Positions 17,247 through 25,894 are shown, counted from the first letter of the stretch. The stretch is 64,000 bases of DNA from DASTFP01 sp963816855 (GCA_963816855.1 CAWFMA010000007.1:186001-250000); one strand, 5' to 3'. Made by a program: numbers and translations. Notes: generated by a model from the sequence alone, not told the origin.

Positions 17247-18548
17247 TCACTGGTCGACCAATCCAAAAAGCAGTTCCGCCTCGGAAACGACCTCTTGATT
17301 GACGAGGCACTTGCACGCCGCCTTCCCAAGGCGCCTTTTCATGCTCAGCATTTCACAGTGGATGAAAAGCGTGTCGCCTGGAAAGACCGGCTTCCGAAAT
17401 TTGACGGCATCCGCGCTCATGAAATAGCCGATCTTCCCCGCGTTCTCCGTCTTGTGCATCATCACAATGCTGGCCACCTGGGCCATGGCTTCCACCTGAA
17501 GGACTCCGGGCATCACGGGATGGCCTGGAAAATGACCTTGAAAATATGGCTCGTTGATCGTGACGGTCTTGACGCCGATGGCCTTTCGATCCTCCTGAAA
17601 CTCCACGACTCGGTCCACCATGAGGAATGGATACCGATGCGGCAGCGTGCGCATGATCTCATTGATATCGAGGACCCCAGCGGCCGCGGCCACTGGTCGC
17701 GGCGCCATGGCGAGATACTCGGAATTGCGTTTCACAAGGCTGCGGGCCACTTCGGTGTTTGGCCCATGGCCCGGCTTGACTGCAACGACGTGCCCGCGAA
17801 GGCGCCGGCCGCTTAGAATCAGGTCGCCGACGAGATCGAGAATCTTGTGCCGGACGAACTCGTCGGGGAAGCGGAGCGGTTCCTTGCTGAGCACCGCATC
17901 TCCGCGCGCGACAATGGCGTTCTCAATGCTGCCTCCCTTGATGAGTCCCTTATCCATGAGCGGCTTGACGTCTTCGTAAAACACAAACGTGCGCGCCGAA
18001 GCGATTTCCGTTTCGTAGAAGTCTGGAGTCACCTCCGCGCTCAAATATTGCGTGAAACGCCCCCCGGGGCCAACCTGCGTGCAGGAAACCCGGAACTTGG
18101 AGTCTGGCAGGACAGTAATGATGGATTCGCCGACCTGGACAACTACTGGTTCGCGCGGTTCCAGATAGGAGCGAGCCGCGTCCTGCTCGACGATTTTCGC
18201 CTCCTTGATCATGCGAACATAGGGAGCCGCGCTGCCATCCCCGATTGGCGGTTCGTTGGCGTTCATCTCGATCAGCGCGTTGTCCACCCCCATTCCCGCG
18301 AGCGCCGAAAGGACGTGCTCGACGGTGTGAATCTTGATGCTGCCTTCGATCAGCGTGGTGGCGCGCTCCACCGTTTTGACGTTCTCGACCCTGGCTTCGA
18401 TGATCGGGTCGTCGGGCACGTCCGATCGCTTGAACTTGAAGCCGTGGTCGACCGGAGCGGGGTGGAGCGTAAGAGTCACCTTTTCGCCCGTATGCAGGGC
18501 AGTTCCCGTAAAGCGGGCTGGGGATGAGAGAGTGCGTTGTTTTTCCAC
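17247..18548 (-). CDS. lpxC-fabZ: bifunctional UDP-3-O-acyl-GlcNAc deacetylase / 3-hydroxyacyl-ACP dehydratase
   Basis: A 433-residue fusion. Residues 1 to about 285 are LpxC, with zinc-site HTVEHVLSALAGMG, the second site HKILDLVGDLILSG and the catalytic KPGHGPNTEVA. From about 295 to the end is FabZ, with HRYPFLMVDRVV and the hotdog-helix HFPGHPVMPGVLQVEAMAQ. LpxC does the committed lipid A step and FabZ the dehydration in fatty-acid elongation. The two compete for 3-hydroxyacyl-ACP, so a fusion couples the branch point. The fusion is known in Bacteroidota and Verrucomicrobiota and supports the phylum guess. Confidence 0.95.
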   Translation of the reverse strand: MEKQRTLSSPARFTGTALHTGEKVTLTLHPAPVDHGFKFKRSDVPDDPIIEARVENVKTVERATTLIEGSIKIHTVEHVLSALAGMGVDNALIEMNANEPPIGDGSAAPYVRMIKEAKIVEQDAARSYLEPREPVVVQVGESIITVLPDSKFRVSCTQVGPGGRFTQYLSAEVTPDFYETEIASARTFVFYEDVKPLMDKGLIKGGSIENAIVARGDAVLSKEPLRFPDEFVRHKILDLVGDLILSGRRLRGHVVAVKPGHGPNTEVARSLVKRNSEYLAMAPRPVAAAAGVLDINEIMRTLPHRYPFLMVDRVVEFQEDRKAIGVKTVTINEPYFQGHFPGHPVMPGVLQVEAMAQVASIVMMHKTENAGKIGYFMSADAVKFRKPVFPGDTLFIHCEMLSMKRRLGKAACKCLVNQEVVSEAELLFGLVDQ

Positions 18549-18627
18549 GTGTAAAAATTCCGAAAATCGTGCGGTCTCCGGTGTTTCCGCTTCTAGGGGG
18601 CCGGAGAGGGTCTAAAGTCCGAATGCG

Positions 18628-19113
18628 CTACGAACTTGGTCCGCCGGACAGCAGCAGGTCTATGTATTTTTGGTTGCCCTTCCTTAGTCGCGCCACCAGG
18701 CTCCGGCCGATGGCCGCAAGCAATTGAATGGCGGCGTCGGGATGAAGCCCGGCCAGGACCCCGAGCGTGGTCCGGGTGATGCAGAGCAGCTCGCAAACGT
18801 CGGTGGCGATGACGTTTGCCGAGCGCGGGCCGTCGTCGACGAGCGCAACTTCGCCAAAAAAATCGCCGACGGAAAGCCGAGCCAGCTCGATTTGTCCCGA
18901 ATCGGGAACCGTCACCCGAACGCTTCCGCGCAGGATGACATACATGCAATGCCCGACTTCGCCAGAGTGAATGATAATCTCCCCTTCCGAGTAGGTTTCC
19001 ACCGCGCTCTGCTCCAGCAAGGTGTGCAGCTCGTCGCCCCCCAGCTCGGCGAAGACCGTGAACTTCGCCAGGAGCTTGTCGTCATACAGGATTCTGCGTG
19101 GTAATTTTTCCAT
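18628..19113 (-). CDS. free-standing cyclic nucleotide-binding domain protein
   Basis: 161 residues made of one cNMP-binding domain with the phosphate-cassette region (GDFFGEVALVDDGPRSANVIA) and a C-terminal helix. There is no Crp-type helix-turn-helix and no enzyme domain, so it is not a transcription factor. Its start overlaps the end of the LolD-like ATPase gene by 32 bases, and lpxC-fabZ follows 80 bases later. The arrangement suggests a regulatory partner for the ATPase or the envelope genes; this is inference. Confidence 0.85.
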   Translation of the reverse strand: MEKLPRRILYDDKLLAKFTVFAELGGDELHTLLEQSAVETYSEGEIIIHSGEVGHCMYVILRGSVRVTVPDSGQIELARLSVGDFFGEVALVDDGPRSANVIATDVCELLCITRTTLGVLAGLHPDAAIQLLAAIGRSLVARLRKGNQKYIDLLLSGGPSS

Positions 19114-19753
19114 CGAGCATAGAAATGTGGCGCGCCGCCAGCCGGGCCAGCTCTTCGCTGTGCGTCACAATAACAAGCGTGGCAAATTTTTGGGAAGCAA
19201 TCTTTAGCAGGGTCTCGGTGACGCGCTGCGCGCTGCCGCTGTCGAGATTCCCGGTAGGCTCGTCGGCCAGAAGGATTTTTGGTTGCCCGGCGATGGCCCG
19301 GGCGATCGCCGCGCGCTGCATTTCGCCGCCGCTGAGTTGATGAGGGAAGTGGTTGCGCAACTTTGACAAATCGACGAGTTCAAGGGCGTCGGCGACTTGC
19401 TTGCGCGGCTGGCGAGTGCCGCGCAGCAGGAGGGGCAATTCAACGTTCTCCGCGACCGTCATGGCGGGCAGGAGGTTGAAAAACTGGAAAACAATTCCCA
19501 AATCGTAGCGCCGGTATCGCGTGAGTTCGGTGTCCCTGGCCTGATGAAGCCCCAGGTCGCCAACCCAGATTTCTCCGGAAGTCGGGCTGTCGAGGCCGCC
19601 AAGCAGGTTGAGCAGCGTGCTCTTGCCGCAACCGCTGGGGCCGGTCACCGCCGCGAATTCGCCGAAGGGAATCTCGAAGCTGACATCGTCGAGCGCCGGA
19701 AGACCGCCTTTTCCCGCGGAGTAGATTCGCGTGACCCTGCGGAAACGAATCAT
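19082..19753 (-). CDS. ABC transporter ATP-binding protein (LolD/MacB-type)
   Basis: 223 residues, a single ABC domain. Walker A is GPSGCGKST, the signature is LSGGEMQR, Walker B is ILLADEP and the switch histidine is in VIVTHSEE. The FQFFNLLPAMTVAENVELPLLL segment is typical of the LolD/MacB/FtsE group, which works with FtsX-like permeases in lipoprotein release or efflux. No FtsX-type permease gene is adjacent in this window, so the partner must be elsewhere. The region just upstream of the ATG (19751-19753) is the end of a repeat element. Confidence 0.88.
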   Translation of the reverse strand: MIRFRRVTRIYSAGKGGLPALDDVSFEIPFGEFAAVTGPSGCGKSTLLNLLGGLDSPTSGEIWVGDLGLHQARDTELTRYRRYDLGIVFQFFNLLPAMTVAENVELPLLLRGTRQPRKQVADALELVDLSKLRNHFPHQLSGGEMQRAAIARAIAGQPKILLADEPTGNLDSGSAQRVTETLLKIASQKFATLVIVTHSEELARLAARHISMLDGKITTQNPV

Positions 19754-19759
19754 GAACGC

Positions 19760-20229
19760 CTAGGAGACTGTTGGAAAACCCCCGCATGTCGCGCGCGAGC
19801 TGTTTGGGGCACGTATCGGTGGAGGGACAAAGGAGCATCCTCGTGAGGGGCTGTGACTGAGGAGCGACGCCGAGAGATGCCCCAAAGAGTTCGCGCCCCC
19901 CGGGTTGCGCCAATTTTCGGCCCTCGCGGTGTCGTCAAGCTTGTCCGTAGCGCCACGGCTTGCGGGGAGATGGGGACCCCGCAACCCCATCAAGCCTGCG
20001 CTCGGCTCCTTGCGATCTTCCGAAAATTGACTGCAACGTGGCATACGCGGGTATTTCAACACTCTCCTATGAGGCTCTCGAAACACCCGCGTATGCCGGA
20101 TGGCTGTCAATTCCTGGAAGCTCGGCAGGAGCCAAATGCGGAGCAGCGTCGCCGCCGCAGCCCTCCGCGCAATCCTGGCGAGGCGAGAGCAGAAGATCGG
20201 CGCCACCCGGAGGGCGCGAACTCTTTGAC
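19760..20229. repeat. composite dispersed repeat filling the lolD/rluA intergenic region
   Basis: Unit A covers about 19761-20069. Its ends are inverted: TAGGAGACTGTTGGAAAAC at 19761 and, read on the other strand, TAGGAGAGTGTTGAAATAC ending at 20069 (16 of 19 match). Unit B (about 20068-20229) is a diverged copy in the opposite direction, joined tail to tail. The joint forms a long hairpin, 20040-20057 pairing with 20080-20097, 17 of 18 bases. A 28-base inverted repeat at 19884-19911 and 20199-20226 (26 of 28) brackets both. Unit A bases 19941-20052 match 29405-29517 at about 95%. I see no coding region; it looks like a MITE-like or REP-type non-autonomous element. Confidence 0.8.
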
Positions 20230-20268
20230 ATGCGTTGGTATTTCACCAGTCTCCAGGAAGGTGACGGC

Positions 20269-21054
20269 GTGAAGACCAAGAATCAAGGCGAGTTCCAGAT
20301 CCTTGACGAAACCGAGGATTTCGTGGCCGTGGACAAGCCCGCGGGCATGCTGGTTCATCCCACAAAACCGAACGGCCCTAAAACTCTTTGGGACGAATTG
20401 CGCGAACTGCTTGGCTATGAGATCGCGACGGGAGGGCAGGTTTCTCTTGTGAATCGAATCGATCGCGAAACCAGCGGCGTATTGCTTGTCGCCAAGAACG
20501 CCCACGCTGCCCGTGCCGCGGGGATCGCGATGCAGCGCGGCAATGTTCGCAAGGAATATGTCGCCCTGGTGTTTGGCTGGCCCGATTGGGACGAGCGAAT
20601 TGTCGATGCCCCGATTGCGCGTCTGGGGCAAGTGGCCTCTTCGGCAGTCTGGCTTGAACGGACCGTGCACCCGCTGGGGGCGCGCGCCGTCACGTCGCTT
20701 TGCGTTGAAAAGCGGTTAAGCCTTTCAGGCGATCGCAAATTTTCCCTGCTGCGGGCCCTGCCTGAGACCGGTCGCACGCATCAGATTCGAGTGCATCTGG
20801 CCTTTGCAGGTTTCCCGCTCCTCGGCGATAAGCTCTATGCCCGGGGAAACCACCACTACCTCAATTTCGTTGATCGTGGGTGGACCGAACAAATGGCCGA
20901 GGAGCTATGGCTCCCACGTCATGCTCTGCATTCAGCCCGGCTCTCCCTGGAAATCCCCGGAAAAAAGTTTGACTGCACCAGCCCGTTGCCGGAGGACCTG
21001 GCACTGATCGTCAGGGGCACCAATCGAGCGAAAATGCGGTGGCAGCTTCCATGA
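20269..21054 (+). CDS. RluA-family pseudouridine synthase
   Basis: About 261 residues from a GTG at 20269, which has AGGAAGG seven bases upstream; an in-frame ATG at 20230 is the alternative. The catalytic motif is VNRIDRETSGVLLVAKN (aspartate in RIDRETSG). The start DFVAVDKPAGMLVHP and the later GRTHQIRVHLAFAGFPLLGDKLY are RluA/RsuA-family landmarks. It isomerises uridine to pseudouridine in RNA; target rRNA or tRNA sites cannot be told. There is no S4 domain, so the RluA/TruC type is the best fit. The repeat element ends just upstream. Confidence 0.88.
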   Translation: MKTKNQGEFQILDETEDFVAVDKPAGMLVHPTKPNGPKTLWDELRELLGYEIATGGQVSLVNRIDRETSGVLLVAKNAHAARAAGIAMQRGNVRKEYVALVFGWPDWDERIVDAPIARLGQVASSAVWLERTVHPLGARAVTSLCVEKRLSLSGDRKFSLLRALPETGRTHQIRVHLAFAGFPLLGDKLYARGNHHYLNFVDRGWTEQMAEELWLPRHALHSARLSLEIPGKKFDCTSPLPEDLALIVRGTNRAKMRWQLP

Positions 21055-21117
21055 ACCGCGCCCGACGGCCGTTAAAAGGCTCTCACGCGCCTGACTTCAG
21101 CCCGAGCGCGACCGCCC

Positions 21118-21528
21118 TCAAGCGTCGTGTCGATTGACTCGCGTGGCGCCGCAATCCCGAAGGATTTCCACAACCTGTTGAGCGTCGGGAGGTTTTGCCT
21201 TCACCAGCATGAACTCGCCGCTATGGTTGAAGGTCGTCGCGTAGCCATTGATCACTTCCTTGGGCAGGCGATAGTTGGCAAGATGAGCCTTGAAGGCTTT
21301 CACGACCGCGTCGTGGCTCGGCCTTGGCGGCGAATTCGTGATTTCGGCGCTCCCCCAAGCGAAAGTTGGACCGTAACCGGGCGCGAATACTGCTCCGCCG
21401 GCACTTACGGCTTTCCCGGCCAGGATCCCCTCGTCGTAGACAGTGTCCCTAAAGCCTGCGCGAGCAAGTCGCTCGACGGCTCGATCCAGATCAAGGGCGT
21501 TATCGAATATCCCCACAACGGTTGTCAT
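21118..21528 (-). CDS. small general-stress-like protein
   Basis: 136 residues from the ATG at 21526-21528 (MTTVVGIFDNALDLDRAVER). The first part resembles the N-terminal ferredoxin-like module of YflT/17M-type general-stress proteins (a short strand, then a helix predicted to sort by residue pairs, then ARAGF). A second similar strand-helix pattern ends the protein (GEFMLVKAKPPDAQQVVEIL). A glycine- and alanine-rich middle (KAVSAGGAVFAPGYGP) separates them. No catalytic motif is seen. Function is unknown; the gene stands alone. Confidence 0.65.
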   Translation of the reverse strand: MTTVVGIFDNALDLDRAVERLARAGFRDTVYDEGILAGKAVSAGGAVFAPGYGPTFAWGSAEITNSPPRPSHDAVVKAFKAHLANYRLPKEVINGYATTFNHSGEFMLVKAKPPDAQQVVEILRDCGATRVNRHDA

Positions 21529-21893
21529 GAGATTGATTTTGCTTGAGGCATGCGGAGTGAGTGACAGTGCCATCGGCTCCAAATGCTGGCAAGTGGTTTT
21601 TCGCCTGCCGTTCCAAGTATGTCGGAGTCGACGATCGCCAAGAACGTCATTCCCGCTTCCTGCGGCGGCCGTATTTTCGGCGCTGCCCCTCTCCGGTTTT
21701 TCGCGGTGCTGTGGCGCGAGCATCCTTGAATCTATAGCGATTGTCGGCGACTTGATCCAATCCCGAAAATTCTCCGGGAGTTGCCTGGTTCTCATGAGCC
21801 CATTGTTCCTTCCTGATCAATGCGGGGATCGCCCCTGAACTTCCGGACCGGAGCCCCCCGTCGCCGGGAGACCCGCATCTTTCCGAATTTTTG
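21529..21893. other. intergenic stretch
   Basis: About 365 bases between the stress-like gene and the HExxH protein gene. The open frames here lack homology and are not backed by a ribosome site. It should hold the promoter of the minus-strand stress-like gene; no clear motif was recognised. Confidence 0.4.
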
Positions 21894-22880
21894 CTACCTG
21901 CCTCGTTCGTAGACCTGTGTCGGGTCAATTAGTTCTGGCGCCAGGGAGCAAACGAGAAAGGCCAGAGCTTCCGCGTTATCGACTCGGCGAAACGTATTCT
22001 GCTTCTTCTCGTAACCGGTTTGCGGCTTCGGCTTCCGTTCGAAGAAGTTTTCGCCATGTTGCGCTCCGGTGAGATGAAACCGTTCGTGCAGCATCGTTGC
22101 CGCGCGCCCCAAGGGACCGCTTTGGCTGAAGGAGATTTTTTCCAACTCTATTCCGAAATACCGATCGTCCCGGGTGTGACCGAAGACATAGGCGTAGTCG
22201 GGTTGGAGATCCGATCTCATGAGAAACGGCACCTCTCCGGTTCCCCAGAGGTTCAGGCTGCTGTTGATCCGATCCAGGACGCCGGTAATCGTGGGAATCG
22301 CGGTTGCGAAAAGCGTCTTTTGCTTCGGGTTCAGGCTTACCTGGCCAGACTGCAGGTTGGCGTTGGACAGGTTCATGACGGCGGAGACGGTGTTGTAACG
22401 CTCGGTAAGTGCGTCATCCCAATTTGCCTGGAAGGACATGGCGCCATTCATCGCAATCATGGCGTTCCTGAGTTGCTCCAGCCGTTCTTTGGCCTTGATC
22501 AGCGCCCGGTTGCTGAGTTGGTAGGCGGCCTTCAGAGAGCCAACGGTTCCGTCGCTGTCCGGGGGGACTTGTACGGGCAGCGGTTCGGAATAGTCGTTTC
22601 CGTTGAACAGCAGGCGGATTCTCCCTGAGCCAGCTTGCTTTGCTCCAATCCGAATCGTCGCGCGGGTGCCGGGAGGCGGCTTCGGATCCCAACTCGCCGG
22701 AAGTTCGTCGACCTGGAAGGCCCCTGCTGGCGCCGTTTCCGCCTGGATTGTCAATTTGGCGCCTCCCGGGCCAAATCCGTCTATCACGGCATAGCGGGCG
22801 TAGCCTTCCGGAACAGTCATTCGATAGCCTGCGGTATCGAACCCTTCTGGGTAACTTTGATGCTTTACGAACTTGGACAT
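21894..22880 (-). CDS. putative zinc metallopeptidase (HExxH, M35/aspzincin-like)
   Basis: A 328-residue protein I do not recognise as a whole. Residues 265-269 are HERFH, a perfect HExxH zinc motif in a helix (ATMLHERFHLTGAQHGE). A segment about 30 residues later, DNAEALAFLVCSL, resembles the DNADxYxxF helix of Lys-specific aspzincins (M35). The first 110 residues are beta-rich with an Ig-like feel, then a helical middle (LIKAKERLEQLRNAMIA). There is no signal peptide. The third zinc ligand is not certain: H275 or D301 are candidates. It might be a secreted effector using another route or a toxin-like protease; that is speculation. Confidence 0.6.
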   Translation of the reverse strand: MSKFVKHQSYPEGFDTAGYRMTVPEGYARYAVIDGFGPGGAKLTIQAETAPAGAFQVDELPASWDPKPPPGTRATIRIGAKQAGSGRIRLLFNGNDYSEPLPVQVPPDSDGTVGSLKAAYQLSNRALIKAKERLEQLRNAMIAMNGAMSFQANWDDALTERYNTVSAVMNLSNANLQSGQVSLNPKQKTLFATAIPTITGVLDRINSSLNLWGTGEVPFLMRSDLQPDYAYVFGHTRDDRYFGIELEKISFSQSGPLGRAATMLHERFHLTGAQHGENFFERKPKPQTGYEKKQNTFRRVDNAEALAFLVCSLAPELIDPTQVYERGR

Positions 22881-23030
22881 GCGGTCACTTTCTTTTGTTG
22901 AACGTTGGTGCGCCGGAATTTCGAATCCAGCTTGACAGGAGTCCCCTCTAAGGCAGCCGCGCGTGAACGTAAATGGAACGAAAGATCCATCGAAGGGCCA
23001 GGCGAAAAAATGCGTTGTCTTGCGTTGCAG

Positions 23031-23666
23031 CTATTCCTGCGCTGGAGGCGAACTCAAGACCTCGAGAGCGCGCAGGCTGGCGGCGGTCCGGGTTTCCACG
23101 CCGAGCTTCTCGAAGATGTCGAGAACATGCTTCTTCACCGTGGACTCGCTCGTTCCAAGAATGATGGCAATCTCGCTGTTCGTCTTGCCCTGGGTGACCC
23201 AAAGGAGCGCCTCCGCAACGCGCGGGGTCAGGCCGAACGCCCTTTCAAGCGGCCTCGCGGAATCAAAATTCGGCTTAAATTCCGGGACCGCCTGCTGTGC
23301 CGCGCGTTCCAGGCGTGATCTGATCGCCGAAAGGAGGTCACTTTTCGCGACGGGTTTCGTGAGGTAGTCATCCGCGCCGAGATTCATTCCCGCGCGAATA
23401 TCAGGTTTTTCACCCTTCGCCGTGAGGAAGATGAAGGGAATCGCGGCAGTATCCGCGTTGGCCCTGAGAGCAGCGATCACGCCGTATCCGTCGAGTTCCG
23501 GCATCATAACGTCGCAAAGGATGAGGTCCGGCCTTTCTTTTTTTGCGAGTTCGAGGCCGATGCTTCCATTCTCCGCGGGCAGCGGAAGAAATTTCTCGAG
23601 CCGGAGGATGGTCGTCAGGTTGCGGCGCATGTCCGGTTCGTCCTCAATCACCAGAATTTTTTTCAT
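23031..23666 (-). CDS. response regulator, REC plus LuxR-type HTH
   Basis: 211 residues. The receiver has the acidic pair EDEPD, phospho-acceptor D52 in LILCDVMMPELDG and the conserved lysine in DDYLTKPV. The C-terminal about 60 residues form a LuxR/NarL helix-turn-helix (LTPRVAEALLWVTQGKTNSE, then GTSESTVKKHV). The start codon overlaps the stop of the sensor kinase gene, so the two are a translated pair. Binding targets are unknown. Confidence 0.92.
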   Translation of the reverse strand: MKKILVIEDEPDMRRNLTTILRLEKFLPLPAENGSIGLELAKKERPDLILCDVMMPELDGYGVIAALRANADTAAIPFIFLTAKGEKPDIRAGMNLGADDYLTKPVAKSDLLSAIRSRLERAAQQAVPEFKPNFDSARPLERAFGLTPRVAEALLWVTQGKTNSEIAIILGTSESTVKKHVLDIFEKLGVETRTAASLRALEVLSSPPAQE

Positions 23667-25894
23667 ATCGGCAATGTCACGGTCACGGTTGTTCCTTCCC
23701 CCGATTTGCTGTCGACTTTGATTTTACCGCCGTGGAGATCGACGCAGCGCTTGACGATCACCAAACCCAGCCCCGTTCCGGGCTGGTCGCCGACATTGTG
23801 GCCACGGTAGAAGGCGTTGAAGAGCCATTCCCGATCGGTTTCAGGGATTCCGATGCCCTGATCGCGCACCGAGCAGGCCAATCTTTCCTCCGCGATCTCT
23901 ATTTCGACGCGCACCGCTTGTTCCGGTTCGGAATATTTCACCGCGTTCGTCAGAAGGTTCGTGAAGATGTGCTGAAGCAACCGCTCATCAGCCTGAATGT
24001 CTGCCGGCGTTTCGCCGAGGAACAGATCAATCGGGCACCGGCGATTGGTGGCCGAGCGCACTTCGTCGATGATCCTGGTCACGAAGCTTCGCAAGTTCAG
24101 CAGCCCGGGTTTGAATTCCATCCGCCCCGCGTCAAAGCTGCCGAGGAGGAGCACCTCTTCCATGAGGTCCGCCATGCGCCGGGTGCTCTTTCGAATCGAT
24201 CTCAGATGTTCATCGCGTTCAGTGGGCTTCAATTGTTCGAGATAGTCTTCGAGGATTTCCGCGGAAGACTGGATAATGCCGAGCGGGGTCCGAAACTCGT
24301 GCGAGACCATGGAGACAAAGTTGCTTCGCAATTGTCCCAATTCCTTCTCCCGGGCGAGCGCGCGCACCAACTCGGCCTCGGCGTGTTTGCGTTGGGTGAT
24401 GTCGTTGCAAACGGCTTGAATAAGCTGTCGTCCGCCCAACTGGATCCGGGTGAGAAAGACTTCGATTGGCAGTTCGGCGCCGTCGCGGCGCAGGATCACC
24501 CAATCAAATCGGGCGCTGCCATAAGCCACCGCGTCGGCAATATGTTTTCTGGCCAGCGCCTCGGCGCTTGCGCCGTCCACTTGGATCGGCGCGGAAAGCT
24601 CCGCGGGGTGTTTCCCGAGGACCTCGTCAAGCCGGGAATAGCCGAAAAGCCGCAACCAGTTCGGGTTCGCCTCGAGGATGCCATTTTCGTCGTGCAACGA
24701 AACTGCCTGGCTCGTGCCCTCGAAGAGCGCCCGGAATTTTTCCTCAGATTCGCGCAAGAGGTGCTCCGACTTCGCGCGCTTCGATTCTTCGAGCGCCAGG
24801 GAAACAGTGGCCGCCAGGGCCGAGACAAAGTCGACTTCTTCGGGAGACCACTCGCGGTGCGGACCGGTATGCTCATGGCAAAGCACCCCCACAACCTCTC
24901 CGCGAACCCACACCGGCGCGTCGAGCATGGAGGAAATCCCAAGCGGCTGCAGGTACATTTCGGTCAGGCCTTTCGTGGCCCAATTCCTGGAAGCAACGTC
25001 GGCGACCAAAGGCCGTCTTGCCGCCAGCGCCTGAAAATAGTCCGGACAACGCGAAGCGGCGAGAGAGGTGCCCTTGAAAGGTTCATCGAACTGACCCGCA
25101 TCTCTCACGTAGAGCATTTCACAAACAATGACCGAGCCATTTTCGCGCAGCGACCAGTATCCGACGCGCGCCACTTGCAGCGTCGCGGCGGAGACAATAC
25201 AAATTTTGCTCAGTGCCTTGGCAAAGTCGGACTTGTCGGCGTGAGCCAATTCCAGCAGCACGTCGCGGTGTTTTTGGACTTGCTCGCTGCTCTTGCGCAA
25301 CTTTTCTTCCGCCTGCCGGAGCTGATCGTTCGCCCGCAACAGTTCGGTGGTGCGTTCGGCGACCCGCCGTTCGAGCGACGCGTTCACGGTTCGGATCTCG
25401 CTCTCGGCCCGCTTATGGTCGGAAATCTCTCGCTCGGCCGCACGGAGCAGCGCCGCCTCGGCTTCCTTTCGCTCGCTCAGGTCGCGGGAGACCAGCACGA
25501 ACACGGGTTTGCCGTCGCGTTCAATCGCGGTGGCGTTGACCTCCAACGGGATATCCGTCCCATCGACTCGTCGCGCCGTCCACTCGAACCGGCAATTGCC
25601 ATTTTTAAAGGTCTCCGCGATGCGGCTTGCCACCGACTTGGTGGTCGGTGAACCGTCCGGCTGGACATCGGCCGAAATTTCTTCCGCCCGCTTGCCGACA
25701 AGATCGGCGCGATAGTCACAACGCATCAGCGCCGCTGCCGCTTCGTTGCAGTCCAAAACCGTTGCCGTGCTCGGGTCGAACAGCAGGACGGCGTCCGCCG
25801 TGCGCTCGAAGAGGAGATGAAACATCGGGTCGGCGTCGCGCAACCCGCCGCCTGAGCGTCCCTCGTTTCGGTCGGGTTCGTCGGGCACTTTCAT
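23663..25894 (-). CDS. PAS-GAF-PAS sensor histidine kinase
   Basis: 743 residues from the ATG at 25892-25894. The frame is open to 26206, but the first about 100 extra residues look non-coding. Order of parts: PAS (about 25-150, FERTADAVLLFDPSTATVLD), a coiled coil (about 160-215), GAF (about 225-380, with DAPVWVRGEVVGVLCHEHTG), PAS (about 395-515), HisKA with H532 in SMVSHEFRTPLG, and the HATPase domain with N box LLTNAVKYSE, G1 DQGIGIP and G2 GTGLGL. There is no membrane segment, so it should be a cytoplasmic sensor. It is paired with the overlapping response regulator. Confidence 0.92.
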   Translation of the reverse strand: MKVPDEPDRNEGRSGGGLRDADPMFHLLFERTADAVLLFDPSTATVLDCNEAAAALMRCDYRADLVGKRAEEISADVQPDGSPTTKSVASRIAETFKNGNCRFEWTARRVDGTDIPLEVNATAIERDGKPVFVLVSRDLSERKEAEAALLRAAEREISDHKRAESEIRTVNASLERRVAERTTELLRANDQLRQAEEKLRKSSEQVQKHRDVLLELAHADKSDFAKALSKICIVSAATLQVARVGYWSLRENGSVIVCEMLYVRDAGQFDEPFKGTSLAASRCPDYFQALAARRPLVADVASRNWATKGLTEMYLQPLGISSMLDAPVWVRGEVVGVLCHEHTGPHREWSPEEVDFVSALAATVSLALEESKRAKSEHLLRESEEKFRALFEGTSQAVSLHDENGILEANPNWLRLFGYSRLDEVLGKHPAELSAPIQVDGASAEALARKHIADAVAYGSARFDWVILRRDGAELPIEVFLTRIQLGGRQLIQAVCNDITQRKHAEAELVRALAREKELGQLRSNFVSMVSHEFRTPLGIIQSSAEILEDYLEQLKPTERDEHLRSIRKSTRRMADLMEEVLLLGSFDAGRMEFKPGLLNLRSFVTRIIDEVRSATNRRCPIDLFLGETPADIQADERLLQHIFTNLLTNAVKYSEPEQAVRVEIEIAEERLACSVRDQGIGIPETDREWLFNAFYRGHNVGDQPGTGLGLVIVKRCVDLHGGKIKVDSKSGEGTTVTVTLPI

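Noticed and set aside
19760..20229. Possible N-terminal extension of the pseudouridine synthase (frame open from 19960)
   Set aside because: The extension lies in the repeat element and homology starts only after 20269.
23543..25651. 702-codon open frame on the plus strand
   Set aside because: It is the antisense of the sensor kinase gene, whose minus-strand frame has clear PAS, GAF, HisKA and HATPase motifs. High GC leaves long antisense frames open.
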